From contig OZ271919.1 of NCBI GenBank assembly GCA_965602035.1, positions 2,604,001-2,668,000 of the forward strand: a stretch of DNA of 64,000 bases, written 5' to 3'. How positions within the stretch are numbered: position 1 is the first letter of the stretch; every line of letters begins with the position of its first letter. The translations under genes were made by a program, and so were the position numbers. The notes under the pieces are model-generated. The model had not been told where the DNA came from, searched no databases, and worked only from the letters and a program-made list of their open reading frames with translations. Origin of the DNA: Natronospirillum sp965602035 (lineage in GTDB: Bacteria > Pseudomonadota > Gammaproteobacteria > Pseudomonadales > Natronospirillaceae). Below are positions 35,913 to 45,077 of the stretch, piece after piece.

Positions 35913-36760
35913 ATACCTGTCTGGAGAGCGTTCAGGGGTATGCGTTCAGAGCCCTGGGCCGTGATTTCGGCGAGCGACTGTTGCCCCGTGGCACCGACAT
36001 TACGGTCTGTGACCAGGTCGTGCTGATCGGCTCTGGTCTGCTCTGGAACATCTATTTTGCCGTCATGGCGGTAGTGTTGGCTTATGCCCTGGCTGTCGCC
36101 GCTGCGGTGGGAAAGGCCAGCGCGCAGCGTTGGCTGAACTGGCCATCACGGTTCTTTATTTTTCTGTTCCGTGGGTCACCGTTGTTTATTCAGTTTTTCT
36201 TCTTTTACTCGGCGTTTGTGCTGCTGCCGCGAGGAGGGATCGACATTCCACTCGGGTTTATCACGCTGACAGCGGACACCAGTGCGCTCACCCTGGCCGG
36301 TGTGGGTGGTCTCCTGGTCCTGACGCTGAACACGGCAGCTTACAGTGCCGAACTGTTCTACGGCGCGTTGCGGGCGCTGCCACAGGGAGACCTGGACGCG
36401 GCCGATGCCTTCGGAATGACAGGCTTCAGGCGGTTCAGGCGCATCACCTGGCCTACCATGATGCGACTCGCCTGGCCGTCCTACACCAATGAGGTAATCT
36501 TCCTCGCGCACGCCACGGCTCTGGTGTTTCTGTCGGCCTTCCCGGCGCGTCAGCAATCGGGTGAGGCGCTCTATTATGCACGCTATTTTGTGGAGCAGAC
36601 CTTCAACCCGTTCGTGGCGTTTCCGATCGTCGCGGCCTATTTTGTGCTCCTGACGCTGGCCATTATCGGCATCATGTCCATTGGCAACCGACGGCTCAAT
36701 CGGCACCTGCCGGGGGAAACCCGGCCCAGACTGCGGATACGGCCTCAGTACCTCCGCTGA
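35909..36760 (+). CDS. Amino acid ABC permease (HisM-like)
   Basis: 283-aa second permease subunit with a longer N-terminus than HisM and the contact loop LPQGDLDAADAFGMTGFRRF. It starts within the stop of its partner (ATGA). Its 3' end overlaps the convergent MHYT-EAL gene by 16 bp. With the ATPase and binding protein it completes the importer. Confidence 0.88.
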   Translation: MNTCLESVQGYAFRALGRDFGERLLPRGTDITVCDQVVLIGSGLLWNIYFAVMAVVLAYALAVAAAVGKASAQRWLNWPSRFFIFLFRGSPLFIQFFFFYSAFVLLPRGGIDIPLGFITLTADTSALTLAGVGGLLVLTLNTAAYSAELFYGALRALPQGDLDAADAFGMTGFRRFRRITWPTMMRLAWPSYTNEVIFLAHATALVFLSAFPARQQSGEALYYARYFVEQTFNPFVAFPIVAAYFVLLTLAIIGIMSIGNRRLNRHLPGETRPRLRIRPQYLR

Positions 36761-39297
36761 ACGGGTGAATCACTCACACGGTTGGAATCGTCCTCAGCCA
36801 GGCTGTCCGCCAGGGCTGACTCGGGCATCGGTCGGCTGAAGCAGAATCCCTGATAGATCATGCAGCCTGCCTCCCTCAGCCGATCACGCTGTTCGAGTGT
36901 TTCGACCCCTTCAGCGACGACGGTCAGCCCGATGCTGCGAGTCAGGTTGATGATGCTCTGTACGATCATCCAGTCGCGGCTGGCCGAGCTGCCGGATTCC
37001 GATTGAATGAAGCTCTTGTCAATTTTGACTTCGCGGAATGGCAGGCGGGACAGATAAGACAGCGACGAATACCCGGTACCGAAATCATCCATGGAAAAAC
37101 GGATGCCCATGGCCGCCAGAGCCTCAATGGTCTGTAGGGTGTGCTCCACATTGTCGAGCGCCAGCGATTCAGTAATTTCGATTTTCAGCCGCGAGGCTTC
37201 GATTCCAGCGCGATCGATGTGGTAACGAACCGACTGTACAAAGTCCTGCTGGGCGAACTGCCTTGCACTGACATTGATCGACAGTGGCCAGTCGCGGAGG
37301 GTCGGGTGCTCCGACCAGCGGCTCAGCATGCAGCACGCCTGTTCCAGCACCCACTCACCTATTTCCAAGATAAGGCCGGTTTCCTCGGCCAGTTCAATAA
37401 AATGGTAGGGTGTCAGGAGGCCGCGTTCGGGGTGCTCCCAGCGAATGAGTGCTTCGGCGCCGATGGCTTCACCGTCAGGATTCACCTGCGTCTGGAGGAA
37501 CAGCCGTAGCTCATCGTGAAGCAACGCCTGTCGCAACTCGCGCTCCAGGGTCAGACGTTTGTTCAACGCGGCCTGTGTCTCTGCGTCAAAATAGGCAAGG
37601 CCACCCGGCCCGTTCGTGCGTGCGTGATTCAGTGCCTGCGCCACCTGATGCAACGCGGTATCGGCATCAAGCGCCGGGTCCCGGATAAGACTGACGCCGG
37701 CTGACACCGTGTTGCTGTATAGCGGGTGATCCAGCGTGAAGGCGATATAATCGCGGAGTTTCTCAAGCCGTTTTTCCACCAGCATGGTGGCATCGCGCAG
37801 CGATCTCCCCAATTGTGTCCATACCAGAGCAAACTCACTGTCACCGATCCGGGCCGCCATATCGCCTTCCCGGCGCCGTTCTCCCAGAACTGACGCTACC
37901 CGTCGAAGTTTGGCATCAGCGGCTGCAATGCCTTCGGCATCCCGAAAGCGGAGAAAGCCATCCAGTTCGATCTGGATCAGCCCGGTGATCCACCCGGATC
38001 GATTGTTCTCCTCGAGTGCCTGCTCGAGGAAGAGCCGCAGCGATTGCCGATTCGGGAGGTCGGTGAGTTGATCGAAATGGGACAGATGATGGATTTTTCG
38101 CTCGCGATCCATCTGATCGGTCACATCCATGATAAAACCATTCCACAGCGTGCCGCCATCCGCTGTGCGTTCCGGCATCGCATTACCCAGCAGCCAGCGC
38201 ACATCGCCGTTTTCAAACTGCACGCGATACTGGCTGTTCCAGGGTGTGAGATTTTCTGCCGATGACTCGACACTGGCCAGAACCGCCGGAAAATCGTCAG
38301 GATGAATCCGCTCTATGACCGGGTCTGCCGTTGTTTCCACCTCTTCCGGTTTTACGCGATAAACGTCTTCTATCGCCTCGCTCGCGTAGGGAAACCGATA
38401 GCGACCATCCGGTAATTGCTCGAACTGATAGACCACACCCGGTACGCGATCCGTCATTGTTTTCAGCCGGTGCGCCAGCGTTTCCGCTCGATTTTCAGAG
38501 GCCTGAGCCAGATTCTCTGCCGACTGGAGCCGCTGCAGAGCCAGGGTAGACGCTGTTGCCAGAGTGACGATGAAGGCGCCCACCATAACGGCCATGGCGG
38601 CAAGAGGACCCTCACTGAAAGTCGGCCCTGGCAGCCCCATCATGGGGCCGGGCAGATAGATCGTAGCCGCCATACCTGTGTAGTGCATGCCGGAAACAGC
38701 CAGGCCCATGATCAACGCTGCGGCCAGTTGTGCGGCCTGGGGAAGGTGCAGGTACCGTTTCAGCCAGTAACGGCTACCCAGGGCGGCGATGGCAAGAACC
38801 ACCGCCACCAGAACGGACAGTATGAATAGACCCGGTCGGTAGAGCATTCTGGCTTCAACCACCATGGCGGCCATGCCAATGTAGTGCATGCCGCCAACCC
38901 CCAGCCCCATGAGAACTCCGGCGGTCAGCAACTGACGCAGAGACGGCTGCTCGTGATGAATCAGATGCAGCATCACCAGTCCGGCGCCACCGGCGGGAAC
39001 CATGCTGAGCAGGGTGATCGGTACGTTGTACTCAATGGTGACGGGCAGCTGGTAGGCGAGCATGCCGGTGAAATGCATGCTCCATACCCCGGTTCCGAGC
39101 GTTATGGCGCCAAGCGCATACCAGGTAATACGGCCGGCCCGCGTACGCTGGGCGCTGATCAGCGTCAATTGGCTCAATGCCGTGTAGGCCGCAATACTGG
39201 CCAGCACGATCGACAGCAGCACGAGAGAGGGTTGATAAAAACCCTGTATAACCGAGCCGGAAGGGATACTGCCGGTCAGGAAGTGGAGTCCGTGCAT
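36745..39297 (-). CDS. MHYT-PAS-degenerate GGDEF-EAL phosphodiesterase
   Basis: 850-aa membrane sensor and cyclic-di-GMP enzyme. Seven N-terminal helices carry the repeated MHFT, MHYI and MHYT motifs proposed to bind copper and sense gases (MucR/NbdA type). A PAS domain (about 285-405) precedes a GGDEF domain whose signature has decayed to GDSEF (485-489), so cyclase activity is unlikely. The EAL domain has the EAL triplet at 615-617 and DDFGTGYSS intact, so phosphodiesterase activity is expected. The start MHGLHFLTG is preferred over one 16 codons earlier. Confidence 0.9.
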   Translation of the reverse strand: MHGLHFLTGSIPSGSVIQGFYQPSLVLLSIVLASIAAYTALSQLTLISAQRTRAGRITWYALGAITLGTGVWSMHFTGMLAYQLPVTIEYNVPITLLSMVPAGGAGLVMLHLIHHEQPSLRQLLTAGVLMGLGVGGMHYIGMAAMVVEARMLYRPGLFILSVLVAVVLAIAALGSRYWLKRYLHLPQAAQLAAALIMGLAVSGMHYTGMAATIYLPGPMMGLPGPTFSEGPLAAMAVMVGAFIVTLATASTLALQRLQSAENLAQASENRAETLAHRLKTMTDRVPGVVYQFEQLPDGRYRFPYASEAIEDVYRVKPEEVETTADPVIERIHPDDFPAVLASVESSAENLTPWNSQYRVQFENGDVRWLLGNAMPERTADGGTLWNGFIMDVTDQMDRERKIHHLSHFDQLTDLPNRQSLRLFLEQALEENNRSGWITGLIQIELDGFLRFRDAEGIAAADAKLRRVASVLGERRREGDMAARIGDSEFALVWTQLGRSLRDATMLVEKRLEKLRDYIAFTLDHPLYSNTVSAGVSLIRDPALDADTALHQVAQALNHARTNGPGGLAYFDAETQAALNKRLTLERELRQALLHDELRLFLQTQVNPDGEAIGAEALIRWEHPERGLLTPYHFIELAEETGLILEIGEWVLEQACCMLSRWSEHPTLRDWPLSINVSARQFAQQDFVQSVRYHIDRAGIEASRLKIEITESLALDNVEHTLQTIEALAAMGIRFSMDDFGTGYSSLSYLSRLPFREVKIDKSFIQSESGSSASRDWMIVQSIINLTRSIGLTVVAEGVETLEQRDRLREAGCMIYQGFCFSRPMPESALADSLAEDDSNRVSDSPVQRRY

Positions 39298-39382
39298 AGG
39301 GCCGGGCCTGAAGCATTTCAACAAAACGTCCGGTGAGGGTAGCACAGACCGTTCAGCACCGTATTGCGCTTAACGTACCCAA

Positions 39383-40267
39383 TTATCGAAGAATCACCAC
39401 TGGCCGCTCGGCGGTCCTGAGCATCCGGGTCGTGGTGCTGCCCACCAGGAACTGGCGAATCCGCGAATGACCGTAGGCGCCCATGATCAGCACATCGATG
39501 TCATGCTCACGCTGGTAGTCGTGCAGGGTTTTTTCCACGTCACCCGGACGAATGGCCAGGTGGACATCGACACCAAGCCCGACCAGGGCGGTTTGCGCTT
39601 CCCTCAGCTGCGCCTGCCGTTCGTCATTGGGTTCCCCGACCATTACCAGGTGCAGCGGTGTGTCACGGAACAGCCGCCCCTGACCGATCAGGTCAATCGC
39701 CTTGAAGCCGGTCTTGCTGCCATCGAATGCCACCATGGCACTGCGAGGCTGGCGGAATTCGTCCGGTACCAGCAGCAGTGGCCTGTGGACTGTCCGGATA
39801 ACCGTTTCAAGCTGACTGCCTATATGGCCGTCCAGGCCGGAGCTGTGCTCGCCGTGCAGACCCAGAATAAAGAGCCGGGTGTGCTCTTCGAGGTCATGGA
39901 GCGACTCCGCGAGATCGCCGTGGCGTTGCCGTTTCTGAAGATCAATAACGCCATCGTCGCGCAGTTGCCTTTCGGCGGCGTCCAGCAGATGATGCCCGTG
40001 CTGCAGGGCCAGCCGGTTGCGCTGCTGATCCAGTTCCACCAGCTCGTCCAGCAGGTGCTCGCGACTGCCCAGTCCGATGGTGCCGCTCATGTCGTAGCGC
40101 GAGGGGTAACGCTCCTCATCCAGAACATGGAGCAGTGTCAGTGGCGTTGCCATGGCGCCGGCGGCCCAGGCCGCGTAGCGACAGACCGATGCCCCGGCGG
40201 CTGAGGCATCAATACAGGCCACGGTGTGGTTCGGGTGCTCGCTGTCTATCTGGTTCCGTTCCATCAT
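39383..40267 (-). CDS. Tandem-domain universal stress protein
   Basis: 294-aa cytoplasmic protein with two UspA domains (about 13-150 and 155-294). The second ends in MGAYGHSRIRQFLVGSTT, the G-2x-G-9x-GS/T ATP-binding signature; the first has LGLHGEHSSGLDGHIGSQ, a divergent version. GGAGAG upstream fits the ATG at 40267. It lies 14 nt after the SulP gene and is surely co-transcribed; SulP-UspA pairs are common, and some SulP transporters carry a UspA domain. Confidence 0.9.
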   Translation of the reverse strand: MMERNQIDSEHPNHTVACIDASAAGASVCRYAAWAAGAMATPLTLLHVLDEERYPSRYDMSGTIGLGSREHLLDELVELDQQRNRLALQHGHHLLDAAERQLRDDGVIDLQKRQRHGDLAESLHDLEEHTRLFILGLHGEHSSGLDGHIGSQLETVIRTVHRPLLLVPDEFRQPRSAMVAFDGSKTGFKAIDLIGQGRLFRDTPLHLVMVGEPNDERQAQLREAQTALVGLGVDVHLAIRPGDVEKTLHDYQREHDIDVLIMGAYGHSRIRQFLVGSTTTRMLRTAERPVVILR

Positions 40268-40281
40268 ACGTGTGCTCTCCG

Positions 40282-41769
40282 TCAGTGGCCCATCAGTTGG
40301 TCAACGGCATCCGGTTTATCGTGTACAGCAAATCGGTCGACTATGGTCGCGCTCGCCTCGTTCAGGCCGATAACCTCAACCTCGGCCCCTTCCCGGCGGA
40401 ACTTGATCACGGCCTTGTCCAGCGCCGCAACGGCGGTGATGTCCCAGAAATGAGCGCGGCTGAGATCGATCACTACGTGGTCCACGGCTTCCCGGAAATC
40501 GAAAGCGGCCAGAAACTTTTCTGACGAGGTGAAAAACACCTGCCCGACGACCCGATACGTCCGGGTGCCCGTCGCCTCGTCCAGGTCAGACCGAACTGCC
40601 ATGAACTGCCCGATTTTGCTGGCAAAAAACAGTGATGCCAGCAGAACGCCCACCAGCACACCATACGCGAGGTTGTGTGTGACCACGACCACAATCACGG
40701 TAACCACCATGACAATATTGGTCGAAAGCGGGTGTTCCCGGAGGTTCCTGATGGACCCCCAACTGAAGGTGCCAATCGACACCATGATCATGACGGCCAC
40801 CAGTGCCGCCATGGGTATCTGCACTAACCACTGATCCAGCACCAGCACCATAACCAGCAGAAATACCCCGGCGGTCAGCGTGGAGAGCCGTGTTCGGCCC
40901 CCCGACTTTATGTTGATGATCGACTGTCCGATCATCGCGCACCCGGCCATGCCGCCCAGCAGGCCCGACCCGATGTTGGCAATACCCTGTCCGCGGCACT
41001 CCCGATTGCGGTCACTGCTGGTGTCCGTCAGGTCGTCCACGATCGTCTCGGTCATCATGGATTCCAGCAATCCCACAACGGCCAGGGTGACCGAGTACGG
41101 GAAAATGATCTGCAGCGTCTCGAGACTCAGCGGCACATCAGGCCACAGAAAAACCGGCAGCGTGTCCGGTAGTTCGCCCATATCGCCGACGGTACGGACA
41201 TCGATGCCGAAAACCATGGCGACTGCGGTCAGCGCAACAATGCAGACCAGCGGGGAAGGGACAACGCGCCCAACCCAGGGTAGGAGAGGAAACAAGTAGA
41301 TGATTCCGAGCCCGGCAGCGGTCAGCGCGTATACATGCCAGGTCACCCCTGTGAGCTCCGGCAGTTGGGCCATGAATATCAGGATGGCCAGGGCGTTCAC
41401 GAAGCCAGTGACCACCGATCGTGAGACAAATCGCATCAGGCTTCCGAGCTTCAGGTAACCGGCAACAATCTGCAGCACGCCGGTGAGCAGCGTCGCCGCC
41501 AACAGGTACTCCAACCCGTGCTCGCGCACCAGGGTGACCATGAGCAAGGCCATGGCGCCGGTTGCGGCGGAGATCATACCCGGCCGGCCGCCGACAAAAG
41601 CAATCACGACGGCGATACAGAACGAGGCATACAGGCCAACTCTGGGGTCGACGCCGGCAATGATGGAGAAGGCAATCGCTTCCGGAATGAGGGCGAGGGC
41701 AACGACGATGCCGGCGAGAATATCGCCGCGCAGATTGGAAAACCAATGAGTTTTCAGATAACTCAGCAT
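40282..41769 (-). CDS. SulP family transporter, bicarbonate-transporter-like (BicA type)
   Basis: 495-aa member of the SulP family with a first-helix signature GIVVALALIPEAIAFSIIAG typical of the BicA-like branch, about 12 helices and a C-terminal STAS domain (about 410-490, with DHVVIDLSRAHFWDITAVAALD). A longer reading frame upstream to 42138 adds low-complexity residues and is rejected. A sodium-dependent bicarbonate role is the family precedent; the real anion is unproven. It is clearly diverged from the other SulP gene at 5180. Confidence 0.9.
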   Translation of the reverse strand: MLSYLKTHWFSNLRGDILAGIVVALALIPEAIAFSIIAGVDPRVGLYASFCIAVVIAFVGGRPGMISAATGAMALLMVTLVREHGLEYLLAATLLTGVLQIVAGYLKLGSLMRFVSRSVVTGFVNALAILIFMAQLPELTGVTWHVYALTAAGLGIIYLFPLLPWVGRVVPSPLVCIVALTAVAMVFGIDVRTVGDMGELPDTLPVFLWPDVPLSLETLQIIFPYSVTLAVVGLLESMMTETIVDDLTDTSSDRNRECRGQGIANIGSGLLGGMAGCAMIGQSIINIKSGGRTRLSTLTAGVFLLVMVLVLDQWLVQIPMAALVAVMIMVSIGTFSWGSIRNLREHPLSTNIVMVVTVIVVVVTHNLAYGVLVGVLLASLFFASKIGQFMAVRSDLDEATGTRTYRVVGQVFFTSSEKFLAAFDFREAVDHVVIDLSRAHFWDITAVAALDKAVIKFRREGAEVEVIGLNEASATIVDRFAVHDKPDAVDQLMGH

Positions 41770-42009
41770 AGCGAGAGAGGGTCCCTTATGGTGAGGGTGC
41801 GGATGGATTTGGCTAAGCAGTGGGAACCGGGGTGAGACTAGGGCGGGAAGGCGATCAAGAGAGAGTCCTGTGGCTGTGCTCGAAAAGGCTGCGCAGTATA
41901 AAGCGTTTGCGGGCAGAAATCCCGCGCAATACTGAATTTGACTTGTGAAAGAATGTCGGCGATCAGCACGACCAACCACGAAACAGACACCGAGCGGAGG
42001 ACGCTTGCC

Positions 42010-43083
42010 ATGAATCATCGTCGTACAGGGCACAACAAAGCGGCCACAGGCTGCCCTGTGGTCGCACTGGCGGCGGCGGTTTCCAGCGCCCTGTCGGCAG
42101 AGCCCGCTTTGCCTGGCCTGACCACGGGGCAGGGGCAATTGCCCGCGCTCTACGAGTCAGATTACCAGTCCCTGGCGCTGGATGCGCTGCGGCAGAATAT
42201 GCTGTCTGGTGGGCCGCCGCCGGATGGCATTCCGCCCATTGAGGAGCCCCGGTTTGTGCCAGCGAACGAAGCGAACCTGGATCCGAATGATCGCGTGATC
42301 GGCCTGCGCCACAATGGTGTGGTAAAAGCCTACCCACATGACATTCTGGTGTATCACGAGATCGTCAATGAAACGATTGGCGGTGAGAACATCGCGGTAA
42401 CCTATTGCCCGCTCACGGCGACCGCCCAGGCGTTCAAGACCGGTTCTACCACCCTGGGCGTATCCGGGCGACTGGTGAACAGCAATCTGGTGATGTACGA
42501 CCGGGATACCGGCAGCCTCTGGTCGCAGATCAACGGCACCGCCATTGCCGGTGAACACAGAGGCAAGGTGCTGGAAGAGGTCGATATTGTATGGACCACC
42601 TGGGAAAAGTGGCGGGCAGCGAATCCGGAGACACAGGTGCTGACCGAGGACACGGGATTTCTGCGCAATTATTCGCGCGACCCTTACGGCAGCTATAACC
42701 CGGATGGCGGGTACTATACCTCCGACCAGGTCATGTTTCCCCTGCTTGAAAGGCTTGACGAGGAAGTCGGTCGGAAAGACTGGGTCATCGGTGGCCGAAC
42801 AGGCACCGGTGCAGTCTCGTTCGAGCGCGATGCACTGGCGAAAACCGGCATTCAGGCAACGGATCAGTTCATCGGCGTCTATGATGCGCAATACCATTCC
42901 GCCCATCTTTATGAACTCGGTGACACTGACCCGGGCCGGTTCGAATGGGCACAGGGGCAGGTGCGCGATACGCAGACCGGTGAACTTCTGGAACCCGATA
43001 ACCTGCCACTGGAAACGGTGATTGCCGTGGACGCGTTCCGTTTTGCCTGGCACGCCTTCTACCCGGACAGTGAACAGCCATGA
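42010..43083 (+). CDS. DUF3179 domain protein, secreted
   Basis: 357-aa protein with a signal-like N-terminus ending in SALSAEP (about residue 35) and the DUF3179 hallmark AVTYCPLTATAQAF with its conserved cysteine, followed by SLWSQINGTAIAGEHRG. Function unknown; the family occurs in bacteria and haloarchaea. GGAGG at 41996-42000 selects the ATG at 42010 over upstream codons. It overlaps the following membrane gene by 4 nt. Confidence 0.85.
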   Translation: MNHRRTGHNKAATGCPVVALAAAVSSALSAEPALPGLTTGQGQLPALYESDYQSLALDALRQNMLSGGPPPDGIPPIEEPRFVPANEANLDPNDRVIGLRHNGVVKAYPHDILVYHEIVNETIGGENIAVTYCPLTATAQAFKTGSTTLGVSGRLVNSNLVMYDRDTGSLWSQINGTAIAGEHRGKVLEEVDIVWTTWEKWRAANPETQVLTEDTGFLRNYSRDPYGSYNPDGGYYTSDQVMFPLLERLDEEVGRKDWVIGGRTGTGAVSFERDALAKTGIQATDQFIGVYDAQYHSAHLYELGDTDPGRFEWAQGQVRDTQTGELLEPDNLPLETVIAVDAFRFAWHAFYPDSEQP

Positions 43084-43646
43084 CTCGGAGTCGACTGACA
43101 CACTCGCTGAGTATTTGCCGCGCCCTGTTTGCCCGGCCCGGCTGGCGACGTCTGATCGTGCTTGTGGCACTGGTTTACTGGCTGGTTTTTCTGGTGTCCG
43201 TGCAGAACCTGACCGTACCGGGCGGTGCCTGGGAATGGACGTTTGGTGACCCGGGCAACCTGTTCCGGCGCACCGGCACCTGGTTGTTTGAGCCCATCGC
43301 GTTGTGGCAGACCCCGTTGTTTACCTGGCTGATTTCACCGCCCAATGCCCTGTTCGGTGCGTTACTGGCCTTGGTGGTCGGCTGGAATGTGGCCCTTAGC
43401 GTATTGGCCTGGCGGCAGCCATCGGTCTGCTCAGCAGGCGGCCGCTGGGCCTGGCTGAGTGCGGTGCCCGGACTGCTCGCCGGAGGTGCCTGCTGCGCCC
43501 CGGCACTGATACTCCTGCTCGGTATTCAGGCCACAGGTCTTCTGTTGACCACGGTGCAGTGGCTGCTGCCGATCGCGTTCCTGCTGTTGCTCGCAACGCT
43601 GATACTGGTGGGCAGCCGCATTACCCGGGTACCCGCCTCGGCCTGA
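43080..43646 (+). CDS. Small membrane protein paired with DUF3179
   Basis: 188-aa protein with four or five helices, not recognised as a named family. A glycine-rich GGACCAPALILLLGIQATG with adjacent cysteines (about residues 140-158) resembles metal- or thiol-handling membrane segments. It is translationally coupled (ATGA) to the DUF3179 protein, so the two probably work together at the inner membrane. It converges on the MFS gene with 5 nt between stops. Confidence 0.65.
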   Translation: MTRSRLTHSLSICRALFARPGWRRLIVLVALVYWLVFLVSVQNLTVPGGAWEWTFGDPGNLFRRTGTWLFEPIALWQTPLFTWLISPPNALFGALLALVVGWNVALSVLAWRQPSVCSAGGRWAWLSAVPGLLAGGACCAPALILLLGIQATGLLLTTVQWLLPIAFLLLLATLILVGSRITRVPASA

Positions 43647-43651
43647 TCGGG

Positions 43652-44968
43652 TCACGCAGATCGTTCGGGGTTCAACCCGGGGTGGGTTTCTTCGCCCAAC
43701 AGCCAGACGATTGCACCGGAAATCATCATGGCCGCGAATACAAACCAGAAGCCGGCGGTAACAGCCCCGGCCCAGTGGGCTGCCAGGCCCAGCCCGAGAG
43801 CGCCGATGCCGTAGCCCAGATCGCGCCAGAAACGGTATATGCCAATGGCGGATCCCCGCCAGTCAGGATGGGAAATATCGGCTACCGCCGCACTGAGCGT
43901 CGGGTACAGCATGGCCATACCGAACCCGGTAACGGCGGCAGACAGCACCCACCACCAGACTGCATTGCTGAGCACGGTCATGCCGATCCCAGCGCCACAC
44001 AGCCACATGCCCCAGACGATCAGTGGCTGGCGGCCTATGCGATCAGACAATTTGCCGGTGACAAACTGGGACCCGCCCCAGACAAAGCCATAAGTGCCCA
44101 CAATCCAACCGATAGCTGCCAGGTCGACACCCTGCTGGAACAGAAAGACCGGGTAGAACACCCAGACGAGTGCATCGACGAATTTTTCCACCAGACCGGC
44201 CTGACTCAGGGCAAAGAGCCGCTTGTCGCGCCACGACACCAACGCAAATATTTCGGCCGTGCCCGGGTTGGCGGATACCTGCTTCGGTAACCGGGCTCGT
44301 GGCCCGTCTGACTGCCCGGCGGCATGCCGGGCACTCTCGGCATGGGCCCAGCCTATGGTTTCCCGCACTGCGGACATGGCCAGAAAGAGGGCCACCAGAA
44401 TCACACCGGTGCAGAACAGCATCAGGCCGGTGCGGGGGCCGAACCAGCCCGCAAAATACCCGGTAATAATACCGGCGACCGCGACACCGACATAGCCGGC
44501 GAACTCATTGAGGCCCATGGTCAGCCCGCGCTCGTCAGGACGTGTCAGATCCATTTTGGCCGTCTGAGTCATGGACCAGGCAAGGCCCTGATTGACACCG
44601 AGCAGAATCGTGGCCGCGACGATCCAGTACCAATTGGGCGCCCATAACACGAGAAAGGGAATCGGCAGCGCGACGAGCCAGCCCAACACCAGCACCTTCT
44701 TCCGGCCGATGCGCTCCGACAGGCGCCCTGCCACAAAATTCAGCGCGCCTTTCACAAAGCCGAAGGCCACCACAAAGGAGGTCAGCATCAGAAACGAACC
44801 CTCGGCGACACCGAATTCAGACTCTGCCAGCGCGGGTACCACAGTGCGCAGCATGCCGATGGTAAGGCCGACGAAGAATACCTGCAGCAGGTGGTGTCCG
44901 ATTTGCTGAACGTTTGCCTTCAGACCGGTCTTAAGCGAATTGCCAGGGGTTGGGCTGTGATCGGACAT
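43652..44968 (-). CDS. MFS transporter
   Basis: 438-aa, 12-helix major facilitator. VAGRLSERIGRKKVLVLGW (loop 2-3 motif) and SVTGFGMAMLYPTL-like sequence are typical. A charged linker (about 215-245) joins the two halves. The substrate is unknown. An AT-rich gap at 44990-45035 holds its promoter and that of the divergent glycosylase gene. Confidence 0.8.
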   Translation of the reverse strand: MSDHSPTPGNSLKTGLKANVQQIGHHLLQVFFVGLTIGMLRTVVPALAESEFGVAEGSFLMLTSFVVAFGFVKGALNFVAGRLSERIGRKKVLVLGWLVALPIPFLVLWAPNWYWIVAATILLGVNQGLAWSMTQTAKMDLTRPDERGLTMGLNEFAGYVGVAVAGIITGYFAGWFGPRTGLMLFCTGVILVALFLAMSAVRETIGWAHAESARHAAGQSDGPRARLPKQVSANPGTAEIFALVSWRDKRLFALSQAGLVEKFVDALVWVFYPVFLFQQGVDLAAIGWIVGTYGFVWGGSQFVTGKLSDRIGRQPLIVWGMWLCGAGIGMTVLSNAVWWWVLSAAVTGFGMAMLYPTLSAAVADISHPDWRGSAIGIYRFWRDLGYGIGALGLGLAAHWAGAVTAGFWFVFAAMMISGAIVWLLGEETHPGLNPERSA

Positions 44969-45077
44969 GAGAGACCGCGTTCCAGGCCGTTTGGACTATA
45001 AATTATAAAATACTAATATAAATAATGCGAGATGCTCGCTATTGGGTCCAGTCTGTAGAATGCACGGCAAACCGGAA

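Noticed and set aside
41770..42138. N-terminal extension of the second SulP protein
   Set aside because: The extra 123 residues are low complexity and run over the divergent DUF3179 leader and gene start; the family begins at 41769.
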